DNA of 25,999 bases from a virus, in the IMG/VR virus record IMGVR_UViG_3300047299_000180, positions 1 through 25,999 of that record; one strand, 5' to 3'. Below are positions 22,485 to 25,999 of this stretch, one piece after another. Each line of letters opens with the position of its first letter. The first letter of the stretch is position 1. The notes under the pieces are model-generated. The model saw nothing but the letters and a program-made list of their open reading frames with translations, ran no database searches and had not been told where the DNA came from. Both the position numbers and the translations under genes were made by a program.

Positions 22485-23036
22485 ATGTTGCATGACAGCG
22501 GCACAACCGCGCCCACGGCGCACGCCACCACCAACCCGACCGACACCGCGCCCGAGCTGCGCATTGAAATCTGGCCCGACGACTGGGCACAGTACACCGG
22601 CACCGCTGCCCAGCTTCAGGCCGAAGGGCTGATTCCCGACGGCTTCGAGTGGCCGCAGGCCGCCGCCGACAAGCGCTGGGAAGCGAACGGCTTCGACTAC
22701 TGGCTGCGCCGCACCCGGCCCGATGGCCACAAGGGGCCGATGCGTTCCTGGCTGGAGGTGGACAACTGGTTCTTGCGCGTGAGCGTGACCGGCCGCGACT
22801 ACCACTGGCGCACGCGCCGGGGCCTGGAACGCAAGGCCGAAGCCCTGCGCGCCGAGTACCACCGCCACACCGCCGCAGGCGCCCGCGAGTGGGAAGCCGC
22901 ATGGCACCGCTACTGGCAGACCGTGAAAGACAAGCGCTTCCAAGCGTTCAAGGCCCTGGTGCCCGGCCTGGTGGCGCCCAAGCGTGGCCGCAAACCCAAG
23001 ACCGAAACCACCGCGCAAGGAGCCGACCATGCATGA
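22485..23036 (+). CDS. Unknown protein upstream of the antirepressor (icd/orfX position)
   Basis: The ATG at 22485 has AGGAG seven bases upstream. The nearby ATG at 22479 is too close to it. The 183-residue product has a disordered Thr/Ala-rich start, then a conserved-looking region 'LRIEIWPDDWAQYTG' and 'GLIPDGFEWPQ', and a Trp-rich basic part (FDYWLRRTRPDGHKGPM, VTGRDYHWRTRRG). The tail is Lys/Arg-rich (APKRGRKPK). It takes the position that icd or orfX has in the P1 imm operon. It may bind DNA. Its end overlaps the ant start by eight bases. Confidence 0.7.
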   Translation: MLHDSGTTAPTAHATTNPTDTAPELRIEIWPDDWAQYTGTAAQLQAEGLIPDGFEWPQAAADKRWEANGFDYWLRRTRPDGHKGPMRSWLEVDNWFLRVSVTGRDYHWRTRRGLERKAEALRAEYHRHTAAGAREWEAAWHRYWQTVKDKRFQAFKALVPGLVAPKRGRKPKTETTAQGADHA

Positions 23037-23757
23037 AATCGTCTTCGCCCTGGAAGGGCAAGCCCTGACCTCCACGGCCGCCATTGCCGACGGCACCGGC
23101 ATCCAGCACAAGAACGTCTTGGAGCTGGCCCGCACCTACGCCGACGACTTGGCCGAGTTCGGAAGGGTCGCGTTTGAAACGCAACCCTTTGAGACTGCTG
23201 GCGGCACGCAGCAGCGGGAGGTGGCGCTGCTGAACGAGCAGCAGGCAACCCTGCTCATCACCTACATGCGCAACGGCGACACGGTGCGAGCCTTCAAGAA
23301 GCGGCTGGTGTCCGCGTTCTACAAGATGGCCCAGGAACTGGCCGTGCAGCGCTTCAAGGTGCCGCAGAGCTTCCCCGAGGCGATGCGCCTGGCCGCTGAC
23401 CTGGCCGAGCAGAAGGCCCAGGTGGAGCAGCGCCTTGCTATCGCGGCGCCGAAGGCTGACGCGCTCGACCTGCTTTCGGCCAGCGACGAGGCCGTCACGT
23501 TCCGCGAAGCGGCCAAGTTGCTGAGCGTCAAGCGCGAGCAGCTCACGAACTGGCTGCATGCCAATGGCTGGGTGTACCGGCTGAACGGCCGCTGGGTGGG
23601 CTACCAGAAGCACATCGAGAACGGGCACCTCCAGTTCAAAGAGGCCCGCTACACCGATGACAAGACCGGGCAGGAATGCCGAAGCCCGTACTGCCACATC
23701 TTGCCCAAGGGCATGACCAAGCTGGCGACAGTGTTTGCCATGAAGGAAGCTGCGTGA
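23029..23757 (+). CDS. Rha/ANT-type phage antirepressor
   Basis: From the ATG at 23029 (AAGGAG upstream) the product has 242 residues. The N-terminal domain (about 1-100) has the Rha signature, with 'RTYADDLAEFGRVAFE' and 'LLNEQQATLLITYMRNGDTV' followed by 'FKKRLVSAFYKM'. A helical linker follows, and the C-terminal 120 residues ('FREAAKLLSVKREQLTNWLH' and 'NGWVYRLNGRWVGY') form the ANT/KilAC domain. Antirepressors bind or displace the prophage repressor. As the repressor at 15938 has no peptidase domain, this protein is the natural candidate for induction. Its expression should depend on the leader RNA. Confidence 0.88.
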   Translation: MHEIVFALEGQALTSTAAIADGTGIQHKNVLELARTYADDLAEFGRVAFETQPFETAGGTQQREVALLNEQQATLLITYMRNGDTVRAFKKRLVSAFYKMAQELAVQRFKVPQSFPEAMRLAADLAEQKAQVEQRLAIAAPKADALDLLSASDEAVTFREAAKLLSVKREQLTNWLHANGWVYRLNGRWVGYQKHIENGHLQFKEARYTDDKTGQECRSPYCHILPKGMTKLATVFAMKEAA

Positions 23758-23951
23758 TGGAACAGGTAGCCCGAAGAACATGCAGCAACTGCTGCTCGTA
23801 TGAGGCCGGTGAATGCTGGAACGGCCTTGGCGCGGTTGACGCTCACGGCTGGTGCGAGCACCACGAGACGCAGGCCGAGTTCGATTCCGACGTGGCGGCG
23901 ATCCGGCTGTTTCGGCAGCGCATCGGGCTACCCCCGAAGGAAGCCGCCTGA
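23757..23951 (+). CDS. 64-residue Cys/His-rich zinc-finger-like protein
   Basis: The ATG shares one base with the ant stop (TGATG). C9-x2-C12-C13 (TCSNCC), C20 and C35-x-H37-H38-like residues suggest a metal site; the C-terminal half is helical. It is the last gene of the incomplete cassette. No family is recognised. Confidence 0.62.
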   Translation: MEQVARRTCSNCCSYEAGECWNGLGAVDAHGWCEHHETQAEFDSDVAAIRLFRQRIGLPPKEAA

Positions 23952-23958
23952 TGGTGGC

Positions 23959-23992
23959 GGGCCTCACTGCCGCGAGTGGGGTGAGGCCCAAC
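23959..23992 (+). repeat. Half attC-like remnant closing the array
   Basis: The stem GGGCCTCAC/GTGAGGCCC (23959-23967, 23981-23989) leads into GCCCAAC (23986-23992). This is the R'' core predicted for a cassette that began TTGGGC at 22216. No R' core (GTTRRRY) is visible in the next 150 bases, so the site looks truncated and inactive, fixing the last cassette in place. Confidence 0.5.
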
Positions 23993-24024
23993 GTGCTTTA
24001 GACAAACTCCGCGAACTTTTGATC

Positions 24025-24408
24025 ATGCGACATCGCAAAAGCCGTCGACATCAACTCTCCGCTTTCGCCCGCTGGCGGGCGGCCGAGAGGTTCGCCGATG
24101 CCGAGCGTGAGCGGGGCGTTTTTGACCGTGATCCCGTCATTGATGGCCGCGAGCCTATACCGATGGATTTGCGCAGCGTGGGCGGGCGCAATCTGCTGCT
24201 GGAGCCGCGCGGCGGTTATCTGGCGTGGCGCTTGATCGATGTTGAGACTGGCGAGGTGATCAAGCGCGCGGCGCTCAAGACGCTTTTGCGCTGGATCGCT
24301 GACAGCCTGCCGATGCAGCGAGCACCGGGCGCGGAGTACACGACAGAGCAATTCAGCGCACGCGACGAGGCTGACGCGCAGGCGGCGCATGAGGGAATGG
24401 CGTGCTAA
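24025..24408 (+). CDS. Hypothetical protein, possibly 5'-truncated by the array
   Basis: From the ATG at 24025 the product has 127 residues, with 'FARWRAAERFADAERERGVF', 'REPIPMDLRSVGGRNLLLEP' and a helical C-terminus. It resembles small proteins encoded near integrases in Burkholderiales phages. No SD precedes this ATG. The frame stays open upstream and reads a coding-like stretch (EAQRALDKLRELLIM) that begins inside the R'' core at 23983. The original start may therefore have been lost. It overlaps the HTH gene by seven bases. Confidence 0.6.
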   Translation: MRHRKSRRHQLSAFARWRAAERFADAERERGVFDRDPVIDGREPIPMDLRSVGGRNLLLEPRGGYLAWRLIDVETGEVIKRAALKTLLRWIADSLPMQRAPGAEYTTEQFSARDEADAQAAHEGMAC

Positions 24409-24785
24409 CTGCTCGCAAGGTGGCCGACATGCTCGGGCTTGGCCTGCGCACGGTCTATGCCATCCCTGCCGACCGACTGGCTCGTCATCGGTTTGGCCGT
24501 GCTGTACGCTACGAGCCCCAGGACGTTGAGGCCTACAAAGCATCATGCCGATCTACCGTGACAAGCGCACCGGATGCTGGCGCTACGACTTTGACCGCTA
24601 CGTCAACGGCGAGCGCGTTCGCAGGCGTCAGCTTCTCCCCGCTGGGTGGACGCGCGCCGAAGCAGACGCTTTCGACCGCAAGGAAAGCGCGGCCCTGTAC
24701 GCGATTGCCACCGGCATCGCCAAGCCTCGGGCCACCATTGACGCGGCTGTCGCTTGCTACCTGCGCGAGCGAGCCTCGGAGCTAA
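24402..24785 (+). CDS. Excisionase-like HTH protein overlapping the integrase
   Basis: A GTG opens a frame of 127 codons. The first 52 (LTARKVADMLGLGLRTVYAI ... DVEAYKASC) form an HTH_17/AlpA-type winged helix like Xis. The rest overlaps the integrase start by 241 bases in another frame and is low in complexity, so only the N-terminal part is well supported. It probably assists excision and controls int. A frameshifted fusion with the integrase is possible but not shown. Confidence 0.6.
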   Translation: MLTARKVADMLGLGLRTVYAIPADRLARHRFGRAVRYEPQDVEAYKASCRSTVTSAPDAGATTLTATSTASAFAGVSFSPLGGRAPKQTLSTARKARPCTRLPPASPSLGPPLTRLSLATCASEPRS

Positions 24786-25498
24786 AGCACGGCGCGAACC
24801 TGCTGCGCGAGATAGAGGCCACGCGCCCATGGTGGGCAGGCAGGCCAATCGAAGAACTGGCCGCAGTCTGCTCAGAGTATTCCGCCGACCAGCACGGAGC
24901 CCTAAAGCCTGCCACGGTAAAAAACCGCATTGCCTACCTTCGAGCAGCCTGCCGATGGGCATGGAAGCGCCACGGGATGGGCGACAGCGACCCAGGCGCT
25001 CGGGTTGTGTCGCCCACGGTGCGCAACGCCCGAGACGTAACAGTAAGCCGTGCGCAAATGGTGCAACTTGCAAGGGCCTGCCCTCATCGAGGCGTTCGCG
25101 CCCTGATCCGCATTCTCTACTGGTCTGGAATGCGGGTAAGCGAGGCGCAGCGGGCGCGGCGCGGGCCTGGGGTGTTTGTCCTGGCAGACACAAAGAACGG
25201 CAGCCCTCGCATCGTGCCAATGCTGCCCATCATCACCAGCGCAAGCCGGGTCACCATGCCGCCTCGCAGCCAGATCGATTACTGGTGGCCCATGACACGG
25301 CGCATCTGCGGGCTTGAGAACGTGACCCTGCATGATTTGCGGCACAGCGCAGCTACCGCCATGGTCGATGCTGGAATTGACCTCGGGACAGTGGGCGCTG
25401 TGCTTGGGCACAAGAGCGCAGCCACCACCAAGCGCTACGCGCATCACGGCGTGCAGCGCTTAGCCGAAGCGCTCGCAAGCATCAAGAGGCGGGCGTAA
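24545..25498 (+). CDS. int: Tyrosine recombinase integrase
   Basis: The 317-residue product has an arm-binding start (IYRDKRTGCWRYDF), a core-binding domain at about 60-160 and a catalytic domain with the full set R197 (SGMRVSE), K217 (ADTKNG), H263 and R266 (LHDLRH), H289 (LGHK) and Y298 (RYAHH). It would catalyse insertion at a tRNA-Cys gene, the core of which lies 55 bases downstream. Length is normal for this family. It shares its 5' region with the HTH gene. Confidence 0.92.
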   Translation: MPIYRDKRTGCWRYDFDRYVNGERVRRRQLLPAGWTRAEADAFDRKESAALYAIATGIAKPRATIDAAVACYLRERASELKHGANLLREIEATRPWWAGRPIEELAAVCSEYSADQHGALKPATVKNRIAYLRAACRWAWKRHGMGDSDPGARVVSPTVRNARDVTVSRAQMVQLARACPHRGVRALIRILYWSGMRVSEAQRARRGPGVFVLADTKNGSPRIVPMLPIITSASRVTMPPRSQIDYWWPMTRRICGLENVTLHDLRHSAATAMVDAGIDLGTVGAVLGHKSAATTKRYAHHGVQRLAEALASIKRRA

Positions 25499-25530
25499 AC
25501 TCCCCCACCGATATTTTTGCTACCAGCCCA

Positions 25531-25547
25531 GAAAACGGCGCGTTTTC
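25531..25547 (+). terminator. Hairpin after the integrase gene
   Basis: GAAAACG-GCG-CGTTTTC is a perfect 7-bp inverted repeat 33 bases after the int stop, ending in TTTTC. It can work in either direction as a weak intrinsic terminator. Confidence 0.45.
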
Positions 25548-25552
25548 ATAGG

Positions 25553-25598
25553 TGGAGGCGCGACCCGGAGTCGAACCGGGCTAGACGGATTTGCAATC
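25553..25598 (-). other. attP core: 3' end of tRNA-Cys
   Basis: Read on the minus strand it runs from the GCA anticodon loop (TTGCAAA) through the variable region, the T arm (CCCGG-TTCGACT-CCGGG), the acceptor 3' strand (TCGCGCC) and TCCA. The 5' acceptor GGCGCGA and the D arm are absent on the other side. This is the 44-46 base identity segment that integrases of tRNA-targeting phages carry. Phage-like genes continue at 25761, so it looks like an unsplit attP. Confidence 0.8.
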
Positions 25599-25760
25599 GC
25601 TCTCTGCACAGGAAGCGCAGCAGTTGTTACCTAGTGCTTGGCGCGCGTCCTACGCATGATTTGCGGCGCGGCGGGCGGAATTTCCCCCACCGCCTACAAT
25701 GCCCCCCGCAGGGTTAAGCGGTCTAGGCCGTAGGGCCGGGAGTTCCTAGCCGCCCTGCGC

Positions 25761-25943
25761 CTACACCCCGCGCCCGCACTCCACCGGCACCAGTATTTCA
25801 CGATTGCCGATGAAGACCACCACAGCGCCAACGCCGCGCAGAGAGCCGCAGTCAAGCTCAGCACGCACGGGTGGCTGTGCAGGCGCTTGAGCCATTGCGG
25901 GCATTGAGAGCGCGAAGATGCAGAGCATTGATGCGCGGATCAT
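25761..25943 (-). CDS. 60-residue exported protein next to the lysis genes
   Basis: It begins MIRASMLCIFALSMPAMAQA, a signal peptide with cleavage likely after AMA (residue 18). The mature part of about 42 residues has two Cys (in DCGSL and VECGRG) that could form a disulfide. The start overlaps the upstream stop as ATGA. By position it could be an o-spanin-like or other lysis accessory protein, but no lipobox is present. Confidence 0.6.
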   Translation of the reverse strand: MIRASMLCIFALSMPAMAQAPAQPPVRAELDCGSLRGVGAVVVFIGNREILVPVECGRGV

Positions 25944-25999
25944 TTCAGGGCTTCCCTTGCTGCTTGGTAGGCTCGCTCGCAGGCTTGCCCAGCGGCACG
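25940..25999 (-). CDS. C-terminus of a probable Rz-like i-spanin (partial)
   Basis: Only the last 19 codons are inside the window: RAGQACERAYQAAREALK then TGA. The Cys-Ala-rich helical ending resembles the C-termini of Rz-type spanins in Burkholderiales phages. It overlaps the next gene as ATGA. The assignment is tentative because most of the gene is missing. Confidence 0.45.
   Translation of the reverse strand, partial: RAAGQACERAYQAAREALK

Larger units (their letters stand above)
25501..25692 (+). repeat. Direct repeat pair flanking the att core
   Basis: TCCCCCACCG occurs at 25501-25510 and at 25683-25692, in the same orientation, on either side of the tRNA-derived core. These are candidate arm-type binding sites for the integrase. 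Spacing and role are inferred. Confidence 0.4.

Noticed and set aside
23998-24546. Long minus-strand open frame opposite the int-proximal genes
   Set aside because: It opposes the better supported plus-strand genes at 24025 and 24402 and has no SD or recognisable motif.
25553-25640. A complete tRNA-Cys gene on the minus strand
   Set aside because: The 3' half is excellent, but the anticodon stem 5' strand, D arm and 5' acceptor strand are missing upstream, so it is an att core and not a gene.
1-25999. CRISPR arrays, insertion sequences and rRNA genes
   Set aside because: No regularly spaced direct repeats, transposase-like proteins or rRNA-like sequence were seen. The only repeat family is the attC-like one.

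Overview
This window is part of the genome of a temperate tailed phage, or of a prophage, from a GC-rich betaproteobacterium. A Burkholderiales host is likely from base composition and protein style, but this is an inference. The virion genes follow the P22 plan: a P22-type coat protein, a scaffold, a P22-type portal, and a large terminase with intact ATPase and nuclease motifs. The window seems to carry an undivided phage attachment site rather than a host junction. A 44-46 bp copy of the 3' end of tRNA-Cys lies next to the integrase, no 5' half of the tRNA is present, and phage lysis-type genes continue beyond it. A free or circular phage genome, or a tandem copy, fits this best.

Layout. 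On the minus strand, 15870 down to 1 is one long late-type transcription unit. It starts with a Cro-like regulator and two tiny genes, passes a terminator at 15161-15199, and continues with a replication module (unknown gene, DUF1376 protein, DnaB/Twinkle-type helicase). After that come small DNA-binding proteins, a PD-(D/E)XK nuclease-like protein, small and large terminase, portal, two very large virion-type proteins, small proteins, scaffold and coat. The coat gene runs off the left edge. The immunity switch at 15871-15937 separates this unit from the plus-strand unit. That unit begins with a short CI-like repressor that lacks a peptidase domain. A 540-base non-coding stretch with a strongly folded RNA candidate follows, then translationally coupled small genes and a recombination module: an SSB-like NGO0469-family protein, a Ref-like HNH protein and NinB.

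The most unusual part is 19955-23992. Five attC-like sites, the recombination sites of integron gene cassettes, separate short promoterless genes. Each complete cassette obeys the integron rule: its first six bases are complementary to its own terminal R'' core, including a shared deviant core (GTTGTGC/GCACAAC). The cassettes carry an unknown gene, two homologous small phage proteins, and a membrane protein with a band-7/SPFH lipoprotein. A last, incomplete unit holds an antisense-RNA-type leader, an unknown protein and a Rha/ANT antirepressor. No integron integrase is visible. The array therefore looks like a phage-borne cluster of attC sites without an integrase, and it delivers the antirepressor that could control lysogeny.

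The right end holds a gene possibly truncated by the array, an excisionase-like HTH gene overlapping the integrase, the tyrosine integrase, the attP region, and two genes of a probable lysis module on the minus strand.
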